DNA from: Miscanthus floridulus
Taxonomy: Eukaryota; Streptophyta; Magnoliopsida; Poales; Poaceae
DNA length: 64,000 nt
Reading direction: 5' to 3'
Assembly (NCBI RefSeq): GCF_019320115.1
Contig: NC_089586.1
Span: forward strand, 2,380,804 to 2,444,803
Below the pieces are notes generated by a model. That model searched no databases. It was not told the DNA's origin and saw nothing but the letters and a program-made list of their open reading frames with translations. A program made the translations under genes and the position numbers. Shown piece by piece: positions 55,269 to 64,000 of the stretch. Within the stretch, counting starts at the first letter, position 1. Each line of letters opens with the position of its first letter.

Positions 55269-56220
55269 GAAAACTACTAACACTTAGGATGCGTAACAAG
55301 TATCACTAGATAATTATGAAATATATTTTGTTAAAAAACAACATATTTGAAGATATAAATGTCGGTACTATTTTTTTATAAATAACCTAGTCGTTGTGTG
55401 ACTTTTCAGAAAATGAGATTTTACATTCTTTGTTTGACCGGGGAGTGCTAGCAAACATTCAAAGTTTCTCTTAACTAATGTCACCAATCAAACTCCTAGG
55501 TTGTGTAAATCCCTTTGTTTCTTAATCCATTATAGTTAAGAGAAACTGAAGTATGGGTTTAACTAAATTGAATCCTTGATGGTCCTAATGTTTGCTAGTG
55601 CCTTTAGTTTCTCTTAACTAATGTTTAGCTGATATTTTGATAACAAACATATTTGAAGATATTTGATTTCTCTTTGTTTCTTGATCCATTAAGCCAACTA
55701 GTAAATGAGACATAGATCTTGGTGATGTAAACCCAGTGGCCGGCTGAACTATTCTCCAAACGGACCTAACACAGGGACCATCAAGGAAAGCAGCTTAATC
55801 GTTTCATTGCAAGCATAGAAACAACATTATTGACTTCACGTCTAGTTTCTTTTTGTTATCTTTTATCATTATGACTCCACACCTAGAGCACAATAGTAAA
55901 AATATTCATACATGGATTGAACTGAAAATTGACCAGGACCAAGTAAAAGTGTTTTCTTGTTCAGTAAAATGAATATGAGCCTACCTTAGCTGTTAGGTTG
56001 TGCTAACCAATGAGCTTATTGCGCCCTATCACTCTATGAAAAGAAAAATTCAGTGGCTTATATCCCACTACGGTTGTCACTGTGTAGCGATGACTGTTGA
56101 CAATATTACAGAGGCTAGAGAGCTGTTCCTCCTAATTATCTTCCTAGAACTAGTTTTGGACTCATCAATTATTTTGAAAAGTCCCACACGCTAAAAACAG
56201 TCTTTGAAGTTTAGTATTTA
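55085..56220. other. No gene recognised; repeated AT-rich sequence
   Basis: Contains a (TA)n tract (55195-55268) and, at 55440-55690, repeated blocks TTTCTCTTAACTAATGT and TTTGCTAG in direct and inverted order, suggesting a decayed small transposon. No ORF with a known domain. Confidence 0.5.
55195..55268. repeat. (TA)n microsatellite
   Basis: An uninterrupted or near-uninterrupted TA tract with a few ACATA units. Confidence 0.95.
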
Positions 56221-57580
56221 GCCGTAGCTCGGTCCGGCCTGATAGACTGCCAGGCCAGGCCTAGTGGCCTAGTGGGGATCCGGGATGTAATACTCTCCGG
56301 CCCAGCCCGGCCCGAGTTATGTTCACTCCACAAGACAAGCACACTGGACGGAGCAGAGGAGCAGGCGACCCCTTCGCCGCTGGAAGTGACGGATCGACAG
56401 GCGACAGCTGGGTGGCGGTTTGCCCCCGGGGACGGGGCGCGGCGGCATCCGCAAGCAGTTCGGCAGGCAGCGACGAGGCGCGGGGTGGGCGCCTTGCTTG
56501 GTGGAGTAGCGCGGGTCGGCCGCAGTAGTCGCGGAGCACAACGAGAACGCTAGCATCCAGCAGGTCTGTATCTCCTCTCCTGCAGTCCACCACTGATTTT
56601 TGGTAAATTTGCTCCACGGCAACAACTTGAAACCTTGGTCGCCTGGGAATGAGCAAATAAGTAACTATCATCGAATACCTTCTACCAAACTTGTTTCGTC
56701 TTGTGCTATCTGATTGTGTTTGGTAGCATGTGCGTCGAATCGTGAGCAACAGTATTCATTGTTTGGTCGAGAAATTGGTTCGAATGGCATGATAGTATGA
56801 TTGGCCGACTCTGGTTCTGGAGTAGTTTAGCAGGAACCTGGTTGCTGGATACCTCACTTCTTGATTTTGTTGCTATTATCGTGGATTTAGGGCTAAATTT
56901 TTGGGTGCTCATGCTGGGGCTCTAAGCCTCTAACTCAAGTAAACCATTTCCTCGACAAGAAAACAATATTCTCTGACCTAGGGGGTATTTTTGTGGTGAT
57001 TTCTATGAATTATGGTCACTTCATGTTGCTCCTCAAATTTCTGTGTTGTGTCATGTAAACTTGTAATGGGTTTCTGATTAATTTGGGTAGGAGATGATAT
57101 TGGTGTTTAATGTCCTGCTGTTTTTGTCTTGTTAACACCGTTCTTGATTTTCCGGAGTCATACTTGCAAAGGTCTAATGATTTCAATATGAAATTATACC
57201 CCATTTATGCACTTTGAGTCAGCCTGTTGTTTGAACCGAGTCACTCTAACTCTCGACGAACAGAGGTAAAAGATGAACAGTAGACAGATAAACTTGCCGG
57301 CGCCGAACACCTGTATCTTGGCTTCTATTATTCAAACACACGACTCGGAACACTCTAAACCACGAGCCTACATGGCCAGTTTATACCCACGGCAACGCAG
57401 CGCCGCTGCACCCACCTTGCAAGCCTCACGCGCACTTACGCATGGCAGCTTGGACGACCTGGTTTCATGCGTTCGTGAGCCACATACTTCTTCACATGAA
57501 CGGGTCTCCATCCTTCTCTCGCGTGACGTGCTCCTGCATGCGCTTAACCGCCAACGACTTGGCCTCTAGACTCGATCAGC
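56221..57580. other. GC-rich block with intron-like sequence; gene fragment possible
   Basis: 56290-56565 is GC-rich and ends at CAGCAG|GTCTGTATC, which could be a donor. T-rich intron-like sequence follows to about 57270. This could be the first (leader) exon of a lost gene. No protein family was recognised on either strand. Confidence 0.25.
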
Positions 57581-57583
57581 CTA

Positions 57584-57647
57584 CACACACATGCACCTGA
57601 TGAACGACATGCAAGCACACACATGCACCTGATGAACGACATGCAAG
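57584..57647. repeat. Perfect 32-bp tandem duplication
   Basis: The unit beginning CACACACATGCACCTGATGA occurs twice in a row (57584-57615 and 57616-57647) without a mismatch. Confidence 0.95.
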
Positions 57648-58600
57648 CACACACACACTCCAAGTCATGATTATCCAAACAAACTCTCCCTAATCTTGAC
57701 TTGCCGTTGCCGGAGTTGCTGCAGCTGCCGTTGCTCCAAACACGTCCTTATTTTCCTTTTCTTTATGGTGGGCGGTGTTTGTGGGCAGGCTCATTTACGT
57801 AGGAGGGAGCGGGACGGTGCTTGTAGTACCTGTAGTGGCGTGCATGGCGTTTCCTTTTCTTTTGTTTTATATAAATGGACCCTGGAGGTAAGCGGTCAGG
57901 TGACAGACGTGGGATGGACCTTCGTAGTACTCGGATGAATGGATGGATTTAGCTTACAATGCAAATTAGACGGCTCATAATACTTGATGACGTGGATCAC
58001 TGTGGGATCTTATAAATCTTTTAGTAGGGTTTTGATTTATAAGAGCTATAGATTACTCTCATTTTTACATGAAAAAATATACAGTCCACTTTTATGATCT
58101 TTTATCACCTATATATATCGTGGCACGTGGCAAACCTTGAGTAGTTTAGCTTTCTTTGTTTGTAACAACCATGTAAAATTTGCAATGCAATTTGTGTAAA
58201 ACTTAAATGCTTCTCTTAAATGATTGATCATTCCCTTGCTTTATTATTTTTTAATTAAAGGTATAACACGCTGATGAGGAGCTGGATTGCGTCGAGCTTC
58301 GAGGAACACAAGGGTAATAGCTTGAAGACTCAAATCTATATAACGGGAACACGTTAAAATCACAACAGGAAACATACGAATATAGAGAGGAAGACTCAAA
58401 TCTACAAATACAAAGTGACACGAATGTTAAAAATAAATAAGGCACCCTCAACCAAAATTGTAGCTTGACGCCACCTGCCAAGCAGCAGGGTACCTGTAAG
58501 CCATTCTAGCACAGCAGACAGCACAATGGGAATCTCCTATTTCCAGCGACCACAAGCATAATACAACCCATATCGACCAAACAAGAACCCAGAGCACATG
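57648..58600. other. No gene recognised
   Basis: Mixed-composition sequence with no supported coding segment. The part next to 58658 may be the 3' UTR of the minus-strand terminal exon. Confidence 0.4.
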
Positions 58601-58657
58601 GCCGATTCACAGTAGATTGAATACTGAAATGTAAATTTCTGGGCACAAGGATTTTCT

Positions 58658-58717
58658 TTACTGCCCATCTCCGGATTCACCCTTGGGAGCCTCTTTGATT
58701 TCTTCCATGTCTTCGAC
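58658..58717 (-). pseudogene. Possible isolated terminal exon
   Basis: On the minus strand an acceptor (TTGGCTACAG) precedes a 20-codon frame reading VEDMEEIKEAPKGESGDGQ and TAA at 58660-58658. It is acidic and hydrophilic, like the tail of a small soluble protein. No earlier exon was found up to the copia element at 59237, so it may be the end of a gene that was cut. The family is not recognised. Confidence 0.3.
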
Positions 58718-59236
58718 CTGTAGCCAAGCAATTTGAAACTGAATATTCAAGGGATTGACTCCACAAAACAATAGGATGTAAGTGAAAATATCTATGGCGT
58801 AGAAAATACAAAGCTGACGGAAGTCCACACTCATCAACAAACATAGCAGAATTAAGAGACCAAGAGTACGGCCCTACTATGTCATAAAAGGACTGAGTTT
58901 AAAGTGCTGAGGACCAAGATAGGTAAGGGCAAGAAAGAAAAGGAGGGTGCACTTGATAGCAAACACCGAACCAAGAAAATTAACTCCACCAGAAGAAATG
59001 TAAGGTTACTATCCTAAAGATTCCCGAACTGCAGAAGAAACAGGTGCCAAATTGTCATTTGCTTATGCTTGCTATTTTTGCTCATCGCTTGTCACTTAAT
59101 CTAATTTTTTTTGTTTATTAAGAACCTTAGAATTATTATTTAGTTGATCATAATGCCTTATCTTCAATTCTTCATCAGCAGTTTAGATTCAACTCACCTT
59201 TAGTTGCATACATTGGTCCATAAAAAAATACTAATA

Positions 59237-59702
59237 TGTGTTGGCCCACAGGATCAACGGCTTAGGTGAGTGAACCACTCACCAGTCTTACCGAGCACCC
59301 ACTAGCTGTGCTGACCACGAACAAGCGTTGTCCGTCCCGATACACTATGGCTAGAGCCAGAAGAAGAAGAAGGGAGAACAGAGCATGCACACATAATGCA
59401 AGACACCAGCGTTGGCCGAAGCCATGTCTGTGAGATGACAAATCTAAACTCTCTTTACTGAGTTGTCGTGGTAGTCTATTTATACAACTCTATCCATCTA
59501 GTCTCAGTACAGCTGTCCTGCTGCAACAGTGACTAGATAACATACAGGGCTGACTCTGCGTCGGACTCTGCATGTGCCTACAGTACTGCAGGTGAGCCGT
59601 GCGGCGCCTGCACCTACAGCGGCTACGGTATCACAGCAGGGAGCCTTTCGGCGCCGCCTTCCCTTGCTGTGTTCACACAAGGTAGCAGTAGATTATTTAA
59701 CA
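59237..59702 (-). repeat. 3' LTR of a minus-strand copia element
   Basis: On the minus strand it starts TGTTAAATAATC and ends GGGCCAACACA, with a TTGTATAAATAG promoter motif (about 59478-59489). Coding sequence for RNase H ends just inside it, which fixes it as the 3' LTR. The partner LTR is not in the window. Confidence 0.75.
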
Positions 59703-59757
59703 ATCTTGCCCTAATCCTACTGCTAACCCTTGTACCCCTCCATGCCGATCATCTCCT

Positions 59758-61292
59758 TCAGCTCCGTGAGTCGAAGACGTCCGAGCGGTTGGTGAGGACG
59801 TACGCGAGTTGCCGACCAGTTTCGATAAACTTGATGACGATCTGCCCTCCATCGACATAGTCCCTGAGGAAGTGGAACTTCACGTCGATGTGTTTACTCT
59901 GGTCGTGCAGAACTAGATTCTTTGCAAGGGCGATGGAGGGCAGCTTGTCCACCATCAGTGCTGGTGGGTGAGCTTCCACGCCGGTTAGCTCGCCCAGTAG
60001 CCGACGTAGCCACACAACTTGGCACGCCGTTGTGGCCGCCACTACGTACTCTGCCTCGCACGTAGATAGTGCCACCACCTTCTGTTTCAGCGACAACCAT
60101 GAAATTAGGACCGACCCGAGGAAGACGAGCACGCTAGAGGTGCTCCGTCGCCCGTCGATATCCCCTGCCATGTCTGCATCGCTGAACACAGTGAGCTGCA
60201 GCCTACTCCCATCGGTCTTTGGAAAGATGATCCCATGATCTATCGTCCCCTTGACGTAGCGCAGTAGCCATTTAACCGTAGCCCAGTGATCCTCTCTGGG
60301 ATCCTCCATGAAGCGACTGACATAGCCCATGGCGAACGCAATGTCTAGCCTTGTGTGGACTAGGTAGCGCAGACCGCCACCGATGCTCTGGTAGAGTGTC
60401 GCATCCACCTTCGCCGCGGTGCTGGCCTTCGTCAGCTTCAGCCGCTCCTCCATCGGAGTCACGCATGGCTTGCACTCAACCATGCCGCTCCACTCCAACA
60501 GCTTGGAGGCATACGCGCTCTGACCGAACGTGAGTTCCTCCTTCCCCTGTCTCACCTCAATGCCAAGGTAGTAGGAGAGTGCGCCGAGATCGCTCATTCA
60601 AAAATGAGCCACCATCTCGCGCTTGAAGCTGTTGATGTCCTCCGTGCACGCGTCGGTGACGATTAAGTCATCCACATACACATAGACGACGAGCTCCTCC
60701 TTCCTCCATCACCGTGTGTAGAGCGCGTGCTTGGTTGCGCACCTCTGAAACCCAAGCTCGCCCAGCATGGCGTCAAGCTTGGCGTTCTATTCTCGGGGGG
60801 CCTGCCGTAGCCCATAGAGCGCCTTGCGCAGTCGGAGCACCATGTGCTCCTCTCCCTTGACAGCAAAACCTAGAGGTTGCCTAACGAAGATCGTCTCCGC
60901 TAGCTCGCCGTTGAGGAAGGCCGATTTAATATCCAAGTGATGGATGCGCCAGTCCTTTGCTGTTGTCAAAGCAAGTAGCAAACGAATTGACTTCATGCGC
61001 GCTACTAGCAAAAAGACCTCCTCGAAGTCTATGCTCTCACGCTGAACAAAGCCTCGGGCGGCGAGGTGCGCCATGTGCTTGACAATGGCGCTGAGCTCGT
61101 CCCGTTTGACCTTATACACCCACTTTAGGCTGATCGGACGACATCCTGATGGTGGATCGACGAGCTGGCATGTCTCGTTTTCCTCGATCGCCTTTATCTC
61201 CTCCAGCATCGCCCGTCGCCAGTTTCTGTCCCGTTCGGCTAGCGCGAACGTGAGCGGTTCCTCTGCACTGACTAGCAGCAGCTCTGCTAAAA
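59758..61292 (-). pseudogene. Ty1-copia pol fragment (reverse transcriptase and RNase H)
   Basis: Read on minus from 61292: W-V-Y-K-V-K-R-D, A-R-G-F-V-Q-R, H-H-L-D-I-K-S-A-F-L-N-G, A-L-Y-G-L-R-Q-A-P-R, the catalytic Y-V-D-D-L-I-V (~60680), then M-S-D-L-G-A-L-S-Y-Y-L-G-I from 60597. RNase H follows with S-D-A-D-M-A-G-D and S-T-C-E-A-E-Y, to K-H-I-D-V-K-F-H-F-L-R-D. Stops are found near 60786, 60710 and 60598. Gag, protease and integrase are missing on the right, where a Sirevirus is inserted at 61293; they may lie beyond it outside the window. Confidence 0.9.
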
Positions 61293-63174
61293 TGTCCTAA
61301 TGGCTAGAGGGTGGTGAATAGCCTAATATAAATTTCTACAACAACACTTAGCAGACTGGTTAGACAATTATGAGGTGAAGCAAGTGTTGTGCTAGCCTAC
61401 TAAAAAATGCAAGCCACCTTCCACAATTCTAGTTGATGTAGTTTCTATCCACACAATAGATATGTCACTACACTAAGTTAATGTGCTCTCAAAGGCTAAC
61501 TAAAGAGCCACACTAACTAAACTAACAAGCTCTCACAACTAGCTACACTAAAAAGCTTGACAACTAGTTTGCGGTAATATAAAGAGAGTGAGCAAGAAGG
61601 TTATACCGCTGTGTTGAGAAAGGAGCCAATCAATCACACAAATGAATAACAATGAAGACCAATCACCTCGGAATCAAATGATGAACATAATGTTTTTTAC
61701 CGAGGTTCACTTGCTTGCCGGTAAGCTACTCCTCGTTGTGGCGATTCACTCACTTGGAGGTTCACGTGCTAATTGGCATCACACGCCAAAACCCTCGATA
61801 GGGTGCCACACAACCAATACAAGATGAGGATCACATAAGCCACCAACAATCCACTAGAGTACCTTTTGGCTCTCCACCGGGGAAAGGTCAAGAAACTCTC
61901 ACAATCACCATGATCGGAGCCGGAGACAATCACCAATCTCCGCTCGACGATCCTCGCTGCTCTAAGCCGTCTAGGTGGCGGCAACCACCAAGAGTAACAA
62001 GCGAATCACGTAGCAAAACACGAACATCAAGTGCCTCTAGATGCAAACACTCAAGCAATGCACTTAGATTCTCTTCCAATCTCACAAAGATGATGAATCA
62101 ATGATGGAGATGAGTGGGAGGACTTTGGCTAAGCTCACAAGGTTGTTGTGTCAATGCAAATGGCCAAGTGTGTGAGCTTGAGTCGGCCATGGGGCTTAAA
62201 TAGAAGCCCCCACGAAATAGAGTCGTTGTACCCCTTCACTAGGCACAACGCGGGTTGACCGGATGCTCCGGTCCGATCGACCGGACGCTGGCCCTCAGCG
62301 TACGGTCACGTGATACACGCCACGTGTCCCCTGCTTCAAATACTGTTCATTAGATTTCAACGGTCATCTGCTGATCGGACGTAGTGCACAAACTGACCAG
62401 ACGCTCAGCCTTCAGCATCCGGTCATTTCCAGTAAGGTTCTAGAAACGAATTTCTTCGACCGGACGCGTCCGGTCATGGTTGACCGGACACAACCAGCAT
62501 CCGGTCACACAGTGTCTTCTTATGTGCTGCCATGTCACCATGACCGGACACAGCCTGCCAGCATCCGATCGCTGAGCGATCTGGCATCCGATCGTTTGAC
62601 CGATGCCAGCGTCTTCGCTGTCACAACTAACCGAACGAGTCGGTTTCTCTAAGACCAGCGTCCGGTCACCTTATGACCAGCGAGACTAACTCCTTTTCAC
62701 CTCTAACTTCTTCACCCTAGCTTAAATGTGCCAATCACTAAGTGTATTACCTTGTGCACATGTGTTAGCATATTTTCACAAACATTTTCAAGGGTGTTAG
62801 CATTCCACTAGATCCTAAATGCATATGCAATGAGTTAGAGCGTCTAGTGGCACTTTGACAACCGCATTTTGATACAAGTTTCACCCCTCTTAATAGTACG
62901 GCTATCAAACTTAAATGTGATCACACTCTTTAAGTGTCTTGATCACTAAAACAAAATAGCTCCTATAATTTATACCTTTGCCTTGAGCTTTTTGTTTTTC
63001 TCTTTCTTCTTTCCAAGTCCAAGCACTTGATCATCACCATGGCATTACCATCATCATGTCATGATCTTCATTTGCTTCACCACTTGAAATGTGCTACCTA
63101 TCTCATGATCACTTGATAAACTAGGTTAGCACTTAGGGTTTCATCAATTCACCAAAACCAAACTAGAGCTTTTA
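61293..63174 (-). repeat. 3' LTR of a second, minus-strand Sirevirus
   Basis: The inverse of the LTRs at 31660-33214 and 48083-49975. It is complete, unlike those copies. On the minus strand it starts TTAAAAGCTCTAG (family start probably TTGAAAGC) and ends CCATTAGGACA. It keeps the GGGGCTTAAATAG promoter region (62190-62202). The block at 62250-62700 is rich in palindromic GACCGGACG/CGTCCGGTC motifs. Confidence 0.88.
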
Positions 63175-64000
63175 ATCTCCCCCTTTTTGGTAATTGATAA
63201 TAACCCTTTCGCAAAGATATAAATTGAAATTCAATTGAATCCATGTTGCTTGTCCAAGCATATTTACCATGTGTAAAAAAATATAGACGAGTTTTATGAA
63301 CCCCAAATGGTAGCAATTGCTCCCCCTACATATATGCTAAGAGTTTGGATTGTAGCTTGCACATATGCTTAGATAGGAAATATAGGAGACAATATCTACC
63401 AAATGATGCTAAGGTATAAAAGATGGACCTTTGAAGCGTGATACCAATCGGAGTGCACCAATATATCATCCTTAGCACCATGGTTAGTTTAATATCACTT
63501 GGAAACACTTTGGAAATGAAAGTTATCTAGTGATTTTATTTCATCATTCAATCTTACAACTAGCATACATCACACAAGCATGGATATTTTAAATTTGGAA
63601 CTTATGCCATGCAAGCAAACATATGAAATGCACATTCAAATGCACCATACAAGTTCATGAGCTTGCTCTCCCTACTTGTGTGCTAAAAAAATTAATTGAT
63701 CCATTTTCTTTTGTCATATCTCTTGTCATATCTCTCCCCCTATGTCAAGTTCTCCCCCTATCACTTATATCTTTTATTTCTTTCCCCCTTTGTTGTCTTT
63801 TCATCATCTTAGTACATTAATATCTTTGTTTTTCTCCCCATGTACTAATATCACTAATATCTTTGTTTTTCTCCCTCTTTATCATCAATGACCATAAATG
63901 TTTAAAAAATAGATAGGTTGAGATTATTAATGTCAATCAATGGGGTGAGGATTATTTTCCCAAAATTGATCCAATCTAGATCATTTATCAAAGATATTTA
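63175..64000 (-). mobile_element. 3' internal region of the second Sirevirus, continues beyond window
   Basis: A purine tract (AAAAAGGGGGAGA on minus, ~63175-63187) adjoins the LTR. More such tracts follow at about 63318, 63670, 63735, 63753 and 63785. It aligns in inverse with 47330-48082 of the first copy. No coding sequence is in this part. Confidence 0.82.

Noticed and set aside
56272..56749. GC-rich open frames on both strands (up to 162 codons)
   Set aside because: No recognisable motif. Frames are open on both strands because of GC content; kept only as a possible leader exon.
1..64000. tRNA, rRNA or snRNA genes
   Set aside because: No cloverleaf-like or rRNA-like sequence was recognised. 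The tRNA-related strings found are retroelement primer sites. A tRNAscan-SE run would be decisive.

Overview
This window is plant nuclear DNA from a grass, most likely Panicoideae/Andropogoneae (sugarcane, Miscanthus or sorghum type). The evidence is GT-AG introns, nested Ty1-copia and Ty3-gypsy LTR retrotransposons, a CACTA transposon with grass-type 'TTTAGTCCCGGTTGG' subterminal repeats, grass hAT and other MITEs, and gene models matching grass families. It is a TE-rich intergenic stretch: two intact-looking host genes, several broken host-gene pieces, and layers of nested elements.

Layout. (1) 1-4300: a Ty3-gypsy chromovirus (Tekay/Del-like) with a long LTR, a Met-tRNA primer site, a small leader ORF whose first residues look like a histone H3 tail, and a large internal deletion. 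(2) 4303-5990: a non-autonomous LTR element on the minus strand. (3) 6000-8420: a ~100-bp tandem repeat and a decayed copia pol. (4) 8501-8579: an isolated Cys-rich last exon. (5) 9306-10123: a minus-strand TMEM19/DUF92 pseudogene. (6) 10651-23037: a complete 12.4-kb CACTA element with an AAT target duplication. It carries a GRF-zinc-finger/membrane protein gene (one nonsense codon), an uninterrupted TNP2 transposase of about 1,116 aa, and an eight-exon Transposase_24/Ulp1-like gene with two homopolymer frameshifts. (7) 23248-26315: a foldback element abutting a 5'-truncated PP2A B' (B56) pseudogene, with nested MITEs in its intron. (8) 27130-27404: a G-box promoter and an isolated first exon. 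(9) about 27420-31659: two copies of the same small non-autonomous LTR family, one inserted inside the LTR of the other in opposite orientation.

(10) 31660-49975: a decayed plus-strand Sirevirus-type copia, cut by a minus-strand Tat/Retand-like gypsy (37831-46204, TSD ATAAG) that carries an antisense ORF with its own TATA box. (11) 50886-53388: an intact two-exon LC8-type dynein light chain gene (+). (12) 54261-54892: an intact two-exon GPI-anchored-type lipid transfer protein gene (-), convergent with the previous gene. (13) 55085-58250: no gene recognised. (14) 58658-58717: a possible isolated terminal exon. (15) 59237-61292: a minus-strand copia fragment. (16) 61293-64000: the 3' LTR and 3' internal region of a second, minus-strand Sirevirus that interrupts it.

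The working parts are the dynein light chain and LTP genes and possibly the CACTA transposase. Almost everything else is in decay, and many stop codons can be explained by C-to-T changes expected of methylated TE DNA. The most unusual signals are the histone-H3-like leader of the gypsy element, the second promoter-like array inside the CACTA element, and the antisense gene inside the Tat element.
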